From NCBI GenBank assembly GCA_030450335.1, contig JAKDIS010000004.1:1-47261 (forward strand): 47,261 bases of DNA, read 5' to 3'. The stretch comes from Corynebacterium sp. GTDB lineage: Bacteria > Actinomycetota > Actinomycetes > Mycobacteriales > Mycobacteriaceae. The position numbers were made by a program, and so were the translations under genes. This document shows positions 28,381 to 37,200 of the stretch, piece after piece. Each line of letters starts with the position of its first letter. Position 1 is the first letter of the stretch. Below the pieces are notes generated by a model, which ran no database searches, was not told the origin of the DNA, and worked only from the letters and a program-made list of their open reading frames with translations.

Positions 28381-30207
28381 ATGACTTCCCCCGGTTCCGG
28401 CCCCGACGCCACCCACGGCGCAGACGGTGCCCCGCGCAGCGGACAGGGCCGTTCCCGGCGTCGCCGCCGCCAGGTCCACCGCCGTTCCGCTCCCCCGTCG
28501 GCACGGACCGTCGAGCAGGCAGACAAGAAGGCCGAACAGAAGATACAGGACGCCCCGGCCGCCGTGCCTGCCGAGCCTGCCGTGCCTGCCGCGTCCGCAC
28601 CCTCCGTTCAGGACGCACCGGGCACGCAGGACGCTCCGGTGCAGGACGGCGCGGCGCAGGCCGCGCCGCGTCCCGCCCGTAACCTCCCGAAGACCTTCCA
28701 CGGCTCGTTGCCGAGTGCGCAGGAGGCGCCGTTCGTGGAGATCACGGTGGCGACGTCGGGCATCCACCCCAGCACCTCACGGATGGTGGCGTTCGCCGCG
28801 ACGTTGCACACCGCCGACGGGGAGCGTGCCGTGTTCAGCGGCAACCGTCCCGCCTCGGCGCAGACCGACGGTACCGACGGCACCGAAAACACAGACCCCG
28901 CCGCGCAGCTCACCGGCTTCGTCCAGCAGATCAACCCCGGCGAGGACCCGGGCCCGTGGCACCTGCACGGCTACACGGAGGCCGACCTGGGCCAGGCGCC
29001 CGGTTTCGCCACCGTCGCCCCGCTGCTGTTCGACCTGATCGAGGGACGCACCCTGATCTGCCACAACACCACGCTGACGTGGGGGTTCATCCAGTTCGAG
29101 TACCGGCGCGCCCAGCGTGCGGCGAACCGCGGCACCCAGCGCAACAACCCGCGCGGGCGGCGGCGCGGGCAGCGTCGGCCGAAGAAGATCTCGGTGCCCA
29201 CGCCCACGCGCATCATCGACACCCTGGCCTCGGCCCGACGTGCCGGGGTACCGGTGGAGGATCCGCGCCTGCGCAGCATCGCGTCCTACTACACGCACGC
29301 CCACGGGCTGGACCTGCCGCAGGACGCCCTGGCGTCCCTCGGCCCGGCGTCCAGCCTGCAGCGCGCCGACGTGCTCGCCGACGAGCTGCTGCTCGCCGAC
29401 ACCCGCATCCTGCACCCTCTCCACCTCGCGCAGCGCGAGGTCGCCGACGGTGCCGCCGACAACACGCCCGGCGGGTTGTCGGTCGCCGATCCGTCCGACC
29501 TGACGGCGGACCGGTTCGGTCTGCAACGCAGCACCGTGCGGGTGGACGCCACCACCTCGCCGCGTCCCTTCGGCAACCCGGGCACGCCCGACGGGCACAC
29601 CCTGCGCCAGGGCATGGAGTTCGTGGTCAGCCCGGACGTGGGCGACGACCCGGACCTGCTGATCAGCACCGCCACGAAGGCCGGACTGGTGTACAGCGAG
29701 AAGCTGAACAGGACGTCGAGCCTGGTGGTGTGCAACCGCAGCCACGAGCTGCGCGGCAAGGCGATGCACGGGGAGCGCAAGAACATCCCCCTGTTCACCG
29801 ACGAGGAGTTCCTCGCCGCCTTGGAGGACGTGGAGCCGGGCTCCACCGACATCGCCGTGCCGGACGCCCGGCCGGCGACCCCGCGCATCCCCGCCCCGCA
29901 ACGCGGCAAGAGCCGTAACCAGGGACGAAACCGCAACCAGTCGCGCAACCGCAACCAGGCCCGCGGCAAGAACGGCGGCAGGGGTGGCAACGGTGGCGGT
30001 AACTCCGGCGGCGGCAACTCCGGCAATGCGTCGAAGGACCCCGCCAAGGACGCCACGTCCGGCGGCGGGAAGAACAACGGCGGCGGCAACGGCGGCGGCA
30101 ACGGTTCCGGCCGGTCGTCGTCCCGGCGGCGTCGACGGCGCGGCTCCGGCAGCCAGAAGCAGCAGGGCCAGAAGCAGAACCAGAAGCAGAACCAGAACCA
30201 AGGGTGA
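28381..30207 (+). CDS. DnaQ-like exonuclease-fold protein with BRCT domain, catalytic acids missing
   Basis: A 608-residue protein. A basic, Pro/Ala-rich N-terminus (1-100) is followed by an RNase T/DnaQ fold (about 113-330), a BRCT-like domain (about 405-485, GMEFVVSPDVGDDPDLLIS to KNIPLFTDEEFLAAL) and a ~110-residue tail rich in Gly, Asn, Gln and Arg. The exonuclease motifs are present in outline but altered: motif I (normally DxE) reads ITVATSG, with Thr122 and Ala124 instead of Asp and Glu, and motif II HNxxFD reads HNTTLT with Thr233 for Asp. It probably binds nucleic acid without cutting it. The tail suggests RNA binding or condensate formation. The start follows TATGAT. It overlaps murT by GTGA, so it is coupled to cell-wall genes. 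Confidence 0.8.
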   Translation: MTSPGSGPDATHGADGAPRSGQGRSRRRRRQVHRRSAPPSARTVEQADKKAEQKIQDAPAAVPAEPAVPAASAPSVQDAPGTQDAPVQDGAAQAAPRPARNLPKTFHGSLPSAQEAPFVEITVATSGIHPSTSRMVAFAATLHTADGERAVFSGNRPASAQTDGTDGTENTDPAAQLTGFVQQINPGEDPGPWHLHGYTEADLGQAPGFATVAPLLFDLIEGRTLICHNTTLTWGFIQFEYRRAQRAANRGTQRNNPRGRRRGQRRPKKISVPTPTRIIDTLASARRAGVPVEDPRLRSIASYYTHAHGLDLPQDALASLGPASSLQRADVLADELLLADTRILHPLHLAQREVADGAADNTPGGLSVADPSDLTADRFGLQRSTVRVDATTSPRPFGNPGTPDGHTLRQGMEFVVSPDVGDDPDLLISTATKAGLVYSEKLNRTSSLVVCNRSHELRGKAMHGERKNIPLFTDEEFLAALEDVEPGSTDIAVPDARPATPRIPAPQRGKSRNQGRNRNQSRNRNQARGKNGGRGGNGGGNSGGGNSGNASKDPAKDATSGGGKNNGGGNGGGNGSGRSSSRRRRRRGSGSQKQQGQKQNQKQNQNQG

Positions 30208-31478
30208 ATGAAGCAATGGGAATGTTGACCTCACTGGCCGTCCGCGCGGCGGACGCCGCGACCTGGGCGTCGAAGAAGACCGGCCGCGGTTCCGGCGGCA
30301 TGATCGGCGGCCTGGTCGCCAACTTCATCGACCCGAAGCTCATGGAGCAGCTCGGCGCGGGACGCCCCTGCACCATCGTCACCGGCACCAACGGCAAGTC
30401 CACCACGACCCGCATGCTCGCCGAGGCGGTCCGCGCCCTCGGCACGGTGGCCACCAACGACGGCGGCGACAACATGGACGCCGGGGTGATCTCCGCACTG
30501 CTGGCCGGCCGGGACCGCGAGCGCATCGTCCTGGAGGTCGACGAGCTGCACGTGCCGGCCATCGCCAAGAAGCTCGACTGCGACGTCCTGGTGCTGCTGA
30601 ACCTCTCACGCGACCAGCTCGACCGGGTCGGCGAGATCAACAAGATCGAGCGGGTGCTGCGCGAGTGCGTGGAGGCGCGCCCCGGGATGACCGTCGTCGC
30701 CAACTGCGACGACGTGCAGGTCACGTCCGTGGCGTGGGACTGCCCCAACGTGGTGTGGGTGTCCGCCGGCGTCGGGTTCACCGGCGACTCCACGTCCTGC
30801 CCGCGCACCGGTGGTGCGGTGGTGCGCACCGAGGAGCAGGACGGCTCCCCGGACTGGTACGCGGTGAAGCCGCTGGCCGACGGCCGCGAGTTCCGCCGTC
30901 CCACACCCACCTGGACGGTCACGCCCGAGGGGCTGACCACGCCCTCGGGCGAGCTGCTGCCGCTGTCGTTGAAGCTGCCAGGCAACGCCAACCGGGGCAA
31001 CGCCACGCAGGCGATCGCCGCGGCGGTGGCCCTCGGCGTGGACGAGACGTCCGCCCTGGCCGCCGCCGAGCGTGTCGACGACGTCGCCGGACGCTACTCC
31101 ACGGTGAACCTCGACGGCCGCGAGGTGCACCTGCTGCTCGCCAAGAACCCGGCCGGCTGGCAGGAGGCCCTGTCGATGGTCGACCGCGCCGCCGACGGCC
31201 TGGTCATCGCCGTGAACGGGCAGGTCGCCGACGGTCAGGACCTGTCCTGGCTGTGGGACGTGAAGTTCGAGAACCTCGACGACCTCAAGGTCGTCGCCGC
31301 CGGTGAGCGGTCCTCGGACCTGGCCGTACGCCTCGGCTACGCCGGGGTGGAGCACGACACCGTGGCGGACACCGTCGCCGCGGTGCGCGCCTGCCCGCCC
31401 GGGCGCGTGGAGGTGCTGGCGAACTACACGGCCTTCCGTGACCTGCGTAAGGACCTGCAGAAGGAGATCTCCCAGTGA
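30204..31478 (+). CDS. murT: Lipid II isoglutaminyl synthase, MurT subunit
   Basis: A 424-residue Mur-ligase-like protein that, with GatD, amidates the D-glutamate of the peptidoglycan stem peptide at lipid II. The ATP site is TIVTGTNGKSTTTRMLAEAV; the central domain includes LVLLNLSRDQLDRVGEI; the C-terminal DUF1727 domain is from about 315. The Cys4 zinc ribbon of firmicute MurT is not preserved: only one Cys remains at SCPRTGG. GTG 30204 overlaps the previous stop; ATG at 30216 or 30222 are alternatives. It is followed by gatD with another GTGA overlap. Confidence 0.93.
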   Translation: MNEAMGMLTSLAVRAADAATWASKKTGRGSGGMIGGLVANFIDPKLMEQLGAGRPCTIVTGTNGKSTTTRMLAEAVRALGTVATNDGGDNMDAGVISALLAGRDRERIVLEVDELHVPAIAKKLDCDVLVLLNLSRDQLDRVGEINKIERVLRECVEARPGMTVVANCDDVQVTSVAWDCPNVVWVSAGVGFTGDSTSCPRTGGAVVRTEEQDGSPDWYAVKPLADGREFRRPTPTWTVTPEGLTTPSGELLPLSLKLPGNANRGNATQAIAAAVALGVDETSALAAAERVDDVAGRYSTVNLDGREVHLLLAKNPAGWQEALSMVDRAADGLVIAVNGQVADGQDLSWLWDVKFENLDDLKVVAAGERSSDLAVRLGYAGVEHDTVADTVAAVRACPPGRVEVLANYTAFRDLRKDLQKEISQ

Positions 31479-32299
31479 GTAGAGAAGCGGCCCTGAACAT
31501 CGGTCTGGTGCTGCCGGACGTGCTCGGCACCTACGGCGACGACGGCAACGCCCTCGTCCTGCGCCAACGTGCGCGGATGCGCGGCATCACCGCCGAGATC
31601 CACCCGATCACCCTGCACGACGGCGTGCCGGAGACCCTCGACGTGTACACCGTCGGTGGTGGCGAGGACGTCGCCCAGATCCTCGCCGCCGAGCACCTCG
31701 CCGCCGACGGCGCGATGGCGCGTGCGGTGCAGGCGGGACGTCCCGTCCTGGCCATCTGTGCCGGCCTGCAGGTCTTCGGGACGTCCTTCCGGGCGTCCGA
31801 CCGCATGGTGGACGGCCTGGGGCTGATCGACGCGACGACGTCCTCGCTGCAGAACCGCACCATCGGTGAGCTGCGGTCGGACCCGAATCTGAAGGGCTTC
31901 GGCCTGACCGCGGGTTCGCTGGGTGCGGCCGGTGTGCTGACCGAGCCGTTGACCGGTTTCGCCAACCACCAGGGCGCGACCCTGCTCGGCGCCGACGCCA
32001 CGCCGCTGGGGTACGTGACCGAGGGCGTGGGCAACACCGACGCCCACGGTGCGCTGACCGCCGGTCTCACCCCCGAGCGTGCCGGCAAGGAGGTCTACTT
32101 CGAGGGCGCGGTGCAGGGATCGATCGTGGCGACGTACATGCACGGGCCGGTGCTGGCGCGTAACCCGCAGCTGGCGGACCTGCTGCTGGCCTCGGCGATG
32201 GACACGACGCTGGCCGAGCTGCCGCCGCTGACCGGCGCCTTCGCCACACAGCTCGACGGCGAGGTCGCGCAGCTGCGCGCGGAGCGACTGAAGGCGTAG
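31475..32299 (+). CDS. gatD: Lipid II isoglutaminyl synthase, glutaminase subunit GatD
   Basis: A 274-residue class I glutamine amidotransferase-like protein, formerly called CobQ2. The nucleophile Cys is in VLAICAGLQVFGTSF, and the catalytic His is in TYMHGPVLARNPQLAD. It releases ammonia from glutamine for MurT, acting on lipid II at the inner face of the membrane. GTG 31475 overlaps the murT stop and has AAGGAG eight bases upstream. The pair is essential or nearly so in several actinobacteria and firmicutes. Confidence 0.95.
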   Translation: MSREAALNIGLVLPDVLGTYGDDGNALVLRQRARMRGITAEIHPITLHDGVPETLDVYTVGGGEDVAQILAAEHLAADGAMARAVQAGRPVLAICAGLQVFGTSFRASDRMVDGLGLIDATTSSLQNRTIGELRSDPNLKGFGLTAGSLGAAGVLTEPLTGFANHQGATLLGADATPLGYVTEGVGNTDAHGALTAGLTPERAGKEVYFEGAVQGSIVATYMHGPVLARNPQLADLLLASAMDTTLAELPPLTGAFATQLDGEVAQLRAERLKA

Positions 32300-32322
32300 G
32301 TCCCGTCGGTAGAGTGGTCGGC

Positions 32323-33024
32323 ATGTCCCTCAGCCCTCTTCCCGCGGCGACCCGTGTGGGCGACCAGGCCTACGCGGCGCTGCATGCCGCGATCGTCGAC
32401 GGCACGTACCAGGGCGGACGCCGCCTGCAGATCAGGGACCTCGCCGCGGAGCTGGGCATCAGCGTGATGCCGGTGCGGGAGGCCATCACCCGCCTGGAGG
32501 AGGACGGCCTGGTCGAGACGCGTCCCCGGCGCGGTGCCGTGGTGCGCTCCTTCTCCCCCGCCGAGCTCCTGGACATCTACGACGTGCGGCGTGTGCTCGA
32601 GGTCCGCGCCACGGAGCTGGGCGTCGCTGCGCTGGGTGGGGATGCCGAGGAGGGGGATGATGCCGGGAAGGCTGCCGTGACCGCGGGCGGACTGGAGCCC
32701 CTGTACGACCGGATGCTCGACGCGCTGGGCCGCGGGGACGTCCTCGGTCACCTCACCGCCGACGAAGAACTGCTGTCCGCCGTCTACGAGGCCTCCGCCA
32801 ACAAGGTGCTGTGTGAGTCGATCCGCAGCCTGTGGGCACAGTGCCGGCACTACAAGATCGTCGGTGTGCGCGAGGAACTGGAGTCCCGGACGCCCGCCGG
32901 GATCCTCACCCACCAGCGTCAACTCATCGACGCGGTCGCCGCAGGGCATGCCTGTGCCGCCGCTCGGGTCACCGAGGCCTCGCTGACCTCCGCGATGGAA
33001 CGCATCCGCGGCGCACTGGGCTGA
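32323..33024 (+). CDS. GntR-family transcriptional regulator (FCD type)
   Basis: A 233-residue regulator. The winged helix is at residues about 8-75 (IRDLAAELGISVMPVREAIT and EEDGLVETRPRRGAVV). The C-terminal FCD effector domain is helical, with an insertion around GGDAEEGDDAGK. ATG 32323 is chosen: TAGAGT (32310-32315) ends 7 bases before it and there is no Shine-Dalgarno, so the message is likely leaderless. It follows gatD by 23 bases but has its own promoter. The FCD subgroup usually senses organic acids or amino acid derivatives; no obvious target is next to it. Confidence 0.88.
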   Translation: MSLSPLPAATRVGDQAYAALHAAIVDGTYQGGRRLQIRDLAAELGISVMPVREAITRLEEDGLVETRPRRGAVVRSFSPAELLDIYDVRRVLEVRATELGVAALGGDAEEGDDAGKAAVTAGGLEPLYDRMLDALGRGDVLGHLTADEELLSAVYEASANKVLCESIRSLWAQCRHYKIVGVREELESRTPAGILTHQRQLIDAVAAGHACAAARVTEASLTSAMERIRGALG

Positions 33025-33207
33025 GACGTCTCCTCCCCCGCTATCCACACCACCCGGTTGTCCACTCCTTCCGGCACGGATTTCATCGGCAGTAGCCATC
33101 TGTAATACAGGAGATATAGGATTGGTTGGATAGACCATCCGGTTCGCCATTACGCTCCGCTTCTTTTCAGGCTTCTGGAGGACTGCCCCCCCCTACGAGC
33201 AGGACCG
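33025..33207. other. Intergenic, locally AT-richer stretch
   Basis: No gene is seen. Bases 33090-33170 are clearly more AT-rich than the neighbourhood and hold TATAGG (33115-33120) as a possible -10 and a short repeat GGAT...ATCC. This may be the promoter region of the small ribbon-helix-helix gene and may mark acquired or decaying DNA. Confidence 0.35.
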
Positions 33208-33441
33208 GTGACTAACAGCATGAACAAGGCGCAAGAGCACGAGTTCTACTCCCGACCCGAGAACCAGGAACCCCAAGGTCCGCCGGTAAGGAGAAAGTCC
33301 AAGTACGGGGCTCCGGTCCCGGTCCGCTTTCCGCAGCCGCTCCTGGACCGGATCCGGGATGCCGCCGAGAAGGACGACCGCTCGGTGTCCTCGTGGATCC
33401 GGCGCGCAGCCGAGCATGAGCTCGGCCGAGAGGCTGGATAG
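33208..33441 (+). CDS. Small ribbon-helix-helix protein, orphan antitoxin-like
   Basis: A 77-residue basic protein. The C-terminal half, VPVRFPQPLLDRIRDAAEKD then RSVSSWIRRAAEHEL, fits a ribbon-helix-helix (CopG/Arc-like) DNA-binding domain: one beta strand and two helices. Such proteins are often antitoxins or plasmid/phage regulators. No toxin gene is visible on either side. GTG 33208 has AGGA four bases upstream; ATG 33220 is possible. It lies in an isolated gene-poor patch between unrelated operons. Confidence 0.6.
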   Translation: MTNSMNKAQEHEFYSRPENQEPQGPPVRRKSKYGAPVPVRFPQPLLDRIRDAAEKDDRSVSSWIRRAAEHELGREAG

Positions 33442-33723
33442 ATCCGGCACACCGACACGGCACCATCACCGGGACCGCCGGCTCTTCGGACTGGAGGGCT
33501 CGCTCGCCTCACACCCGATCTCCCTGCGGTGGCCGACGGTGTCGCCGAGCAGGCGGCGGCGTCCTCCCGACCGGAATCTGCCGCGCAATCCCGGTAGCCG
33601 ACGGCGGTCACTTCCACTGGTCCTCATCATCACCCCAGCGTGCCCGGCACGCATGCGACAACCGTGGGACCACGATGGCACGCCGCGTAGCGTCCGATCA
33701 CAACATGGTGGGAGTGCCCACGC
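33442..33723. other. Intergenic, no recognised gene
   Basis: About 280 bases without a supported gene. Open frames exist on both strands, but their translations are Arg/Pro-rich and resemble no family, as expected for chance frames in GC-rich DNA. No repeat or transposon end is seen. It could be the remains of a lost gene next to the small ribbon-helix-helix gene. Confidence 0.4.
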
Positions 33724-33764
33724 GCAGCAACCCCGCAGGTCGGTCACACCGACCTGCGGGGTTG
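33724..33764. terminator. Strong bidirectional-looking hairpin downstream of acpS
   Basis: A 19-bp perfect stem (33724-33742 with 33746-33764, including GCAACCCCGCAGG) encloses a 3-base loop CAC. It lies 28 bases after the acpS stop, where the 13-kb accA-accD-fas-acpS transcript should end. Neither side has a T tract, so it is a U-less terminator candidate that could act from both directions. Confidence 0.7.
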
Positions 33765-33792
33765 CTCGCTCACTCCGGGGGAACCCGGGCCG

Positions 33793-34257
33793 CTACATGC
33801 GCCGCCACTCCCCGACCACGAAGGCCTGGGCCACCGGGCCGTCGTGCGACAGGCTCAGATGCCAGACGGCGTGCCCGTTCTCCGGGGCCCCACCACCGAA
33901 GTGGCGGGTCAGCGCACCGGTGACCACGGAGTCCAACGGGTCGTGCAGCCGGATGAACGGCCGACCCCACCGGTCCTTGACGACCTCGATCCGTGACCAG
34001 TCCATCTTGGCACCGGGGATCTCGTCGCCGGCCTCGGCGGCGGTCCACGCCTTGTAGAACGCCTCCTTCGCCGCCCACCGGGCCGCCAGGTGCTGCGCCT
34101 CGTTCCCGCTCGTCTCGGCGAGACGGGCACAGGCGCGCCGCTCGGCACCGGTGAAGGACGCGGCGAACCGCGACCCCGGCAGGTCGAGCTGCTCGGCGAA
34201 CGACGGGATGTCCACCACGTCGATACCGACACCCATCACGAAGGAGGAACCGGTCAC
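33793..34257 (-). CDS. acpS: Holo-[acyl-carrier-protein] synthase
   Basis: A 154-residue phosphopantetheinyl transferase. MGVGIDVVDIPSFAEQL holds the Mg-binding Asp, and AARWAAKEAFYKAW holds the Glu and Lys of the active site; LSLSHDGPVAQAFVV closes the fold. It attaches 4'-phosphopantetheine to the carrier domain of the fatty acid synthase encoded just upstream. GTG 34257 overlaps the fas stop (GTGA), so it is translated in tight coupling with its substrate. An ATG at 34236 would remove seven residues. The FAS itself has no transferase domain, so this gene is required. Confidence 0.95.
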   Translation of the reverse strand: MTGSSFVMGVGIDVVDIPSFAEQLDLPGSRFAASFTGAERRACARLAETSGNEAQHLAARWAAKEAFYKAWTAAEAGDEIPGAKMDWSRIEVVKDRWGRPFIRLHDPLDSVVTGALTRHFGGGAPENGHAVWHLSLSHDGPVAQAFVVGEWRRM

Positions 34258-37200
34258 CGCAGCAGACCGTCCTCACCGGCACGGGCCTGCGGGTCGAGCA
34301 GCATCGCCGGCTCGGCGGCGTCGATGTCGACGTCCTCGGCGAAGCGACGGTGCCCGATCTCCTCGAACAGGGCGCGGTGGCCGAGCATGCCGGCCTCGCG
34401 GCGTCGCACGCCGGCGCGCAGGCGGGCGGAGGCGGTCTCCACCCACGCCGTCGCGGCGTCCTCCCCGAGCTGGTTGGCCACGGCGATCCGGAAGGCCTCC
34501 GGGTGCACCAGCGCCATCAGCGCGGACACGTGACCGAAGCCCAGCGAGGTCAGCAGACCCGCACGGACCGTGCGGTTGAGCTGCAGCGGTTCACGCAGCC
34601 AGACCAGGTTCGGCGCGGAGGCCATCTCCGGGTCCACGCAGTCCAGCGAGCGGTTCGCCGGGATGCGCGCGGTGCGGAACATGTCGCCCAGGCCGGCGGT
34701 CTGGAAGACCGCGGCACCACCCTTGGCGTGCCCGGTGAGCGTCTTCTGGGAGACGACGTACATCGGGTTGCCCTCGGTACGGCCCATCGCCGCCGCCAGG
34801 CGGGTGTGCAGGCGCGACTCGTTCGGGTCGTTGGCGTTGGTGGACGTGTCGTGCTTGGAGACCACCGAGATGTCGTCGGCGGAGACACCGAGCTTGGCGA
34901 GCTCCTTCGACAGCTTCGAGCCCTGCCCGCCGCGTCCGGCCGCCAGCGCACCCATGCCCGGGGCGGGGATGGAGGTGTGCGCGCCGTCGGCGAAGGACGC
35001 CGCGTAGCCGACCACGGACTGCACCGGCAGACCCAGCTTCGCCGCGACGGAACCGCGGGTCAGCAGGATCGTTCCGCCACCCTGGGCCTCCACGAAACCG
35101 CCGCGACGGCGGTCGTTGGCCCGGGAGTAGAAGCGCTCGTTGAGGCCCTTGGCGGCCATGGCGTCCGAGTTGGCGGTGGCGTTCATCGAGGCGAACCCGC
35201 TGATGGACTCCACCGACATGTCGTCGGTGGCACCGGCGACCACGAAGTCGGCCTTGCCGAGCTTGATCTTGTCGACACCCTCCTCCACGGAGACCGCGGC
35301 GGTGGCGCAGGCGCCGACCGGGTGGATCATCGCACCGTAGCCGCCGACGTAGGCCTGCATGGTGTGCGCGGCCACGACGTTGGGCAACGTCTCCTGCAGG
35401 ATGTCGGACGGGATGTCCTCCTCCAGGAAGCGGTCGACGAAGAGCTTGCGCATCGACGTCATGCCGCCGAAGCCGGTGCCCTGGGTCATCGCCACATCCG
35501 AGGGGTGCACGGCCTGCAGGATCTCTGCCGGGGTGAAGCCGGCGGAGAGGTAGGCGTCCACGGTGGCGACGAGGTTCCACACGGCGATCCGGTCGATGGC
35601 CTCGACCATCGAGGCCGGCACGCCCCAGCGGGTGGGGTCGAAGTCCGTGGGGAACTGGCCGCCGACCTTGCGTGCCAGGGTGGCACGGCGCGGCACCCGC
35701 GCACGGGCACCGGGCAGTCGGGTGATGGACCACTCGCCGGTCCCCTCGTCCACGGTCGCCCGGATGAAGTCCGGGTCGGCCTCGACGAAGGACTGTGCGG
35801 CCTTGGCGGAGTCCACCGAGAAGGTGACCTCGCGGTCGAGGAAGATCTCCGCGGCCTGCGGGGTGTGCACGTCCTCGAGCGCGACGTCGTCGACGAAGGT
35901 GCGCACACCGGCGCGGGCGGCGACCTCGTCGCGGTAGCGCGGGAAGATCTCCTCCTCGGGCACGATCTCGCCCTTGGCGTCGTACCAGCCGGCGACCGGG
36001 GTGTCCTTCCAGGTCAGAAGGCCGGTCATCCAGGCGAGCTCGAGCACACCGGCGGCGGTGAGGTCCACGGACCCGTCGGCCTGCACGCCGTACTCCGCCT
36101 CGAAGCGGGTACGTCCGGAGCCCCAGGCGCTGACCTCGCCGAGACCCACGACGACGACCATGTCGTCCAGGTCGGCGCTGACCTCGCCCCAGGCCTCGTC
36201 ACCGTCGACGGCGACGGGCTGGGCGGCGCGCACCGGCGACGGCAGCGCGTTGACCGTGACCGGGGCCTGGGTGGCCTCGGCGTCGGCACCGGCGGCGCCG
36301 GTGTCGAAGGCACCGTCGGCGCTGGGCGGCTCGCGGAGCGCGGTGAGGTTGATCTTGTCGAGCCCACCGGTCAGGTCGGCGTCGACCGGCCCGATGGACG
36401 CGGCGGCGCGGATCTCCGAGGAGCACAGGCGGACGAGCTCACCGGCGATGTCGGACGGCGTCCACACGCGGACCCCGGCCTCGACGGCGGCGTCGACGAG
36501 CGGGTCGTTGCCGCCCATCAGACCGGTGCCGGCGACCCAGCCGATGCGCGGGTGCGCGATGGTGACGCGCTCGGCCCACGGCTCGTTGGACCACTTGTTG
36601 CAGATCGCGTCGAAGGCGGCCTTGGTCTCGCCGTAGGCGCCGTCGCCGCCGAAGGTTCCGCGGTTCGGGGAACCCGGCAGGACGACGTGCAGGCGGTGGG
36701 CCAGGTTCGCCTCGTGGCCGATGCGCGACAGGGCGGTGAAGGACCGCTCCACGCTCCACAGCAGCAGGCGGGCCTGGGTTTCGGCGTTTCCGCCGGCATC
36801 CTCGACCGTGCCGGACACCGTGGGTGCGGCGAAGGGCAGGAAGAGGTCGGGGACGAGTGCCGGCTTGACCAGCTTCTTCTCGGATCCCACGGTCTCGGTC
36901 TGCTCGTTGCCGATCCAGTCGACCAGGGCGTCGATGTCGCGGTAGCTCGACAGGTTCGCCGGGACCAGCCAGATCTTCGCACCGGCGCAGGCGTGCTCGC
37001 GGTAGAGCTTCTTGATGAACTCCAGGCGGGCCGGGCTGATGCGCGAGGCGGTGATCACCACGGTGGCCCCCTGCGACAGCAGGTCGCCGACCACGCCACC
37101 GGTGATGGACGCCGGGGTCACGCCGGTGACGACGGCGACCTGTCCGGCGAAGTCACCGGTGGTCTCCTCGTCGCGGGCCTCGGCGGCGATGCCGGTGAAG

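Noticed and set aside
33246..33617. Minus-strand open frame opposite and after the ribbon-helix-helix gene
   Set aside because: Arg/Ser-rich translation without domain or ribosome-binding sequence; overlaps a better-supported gene.
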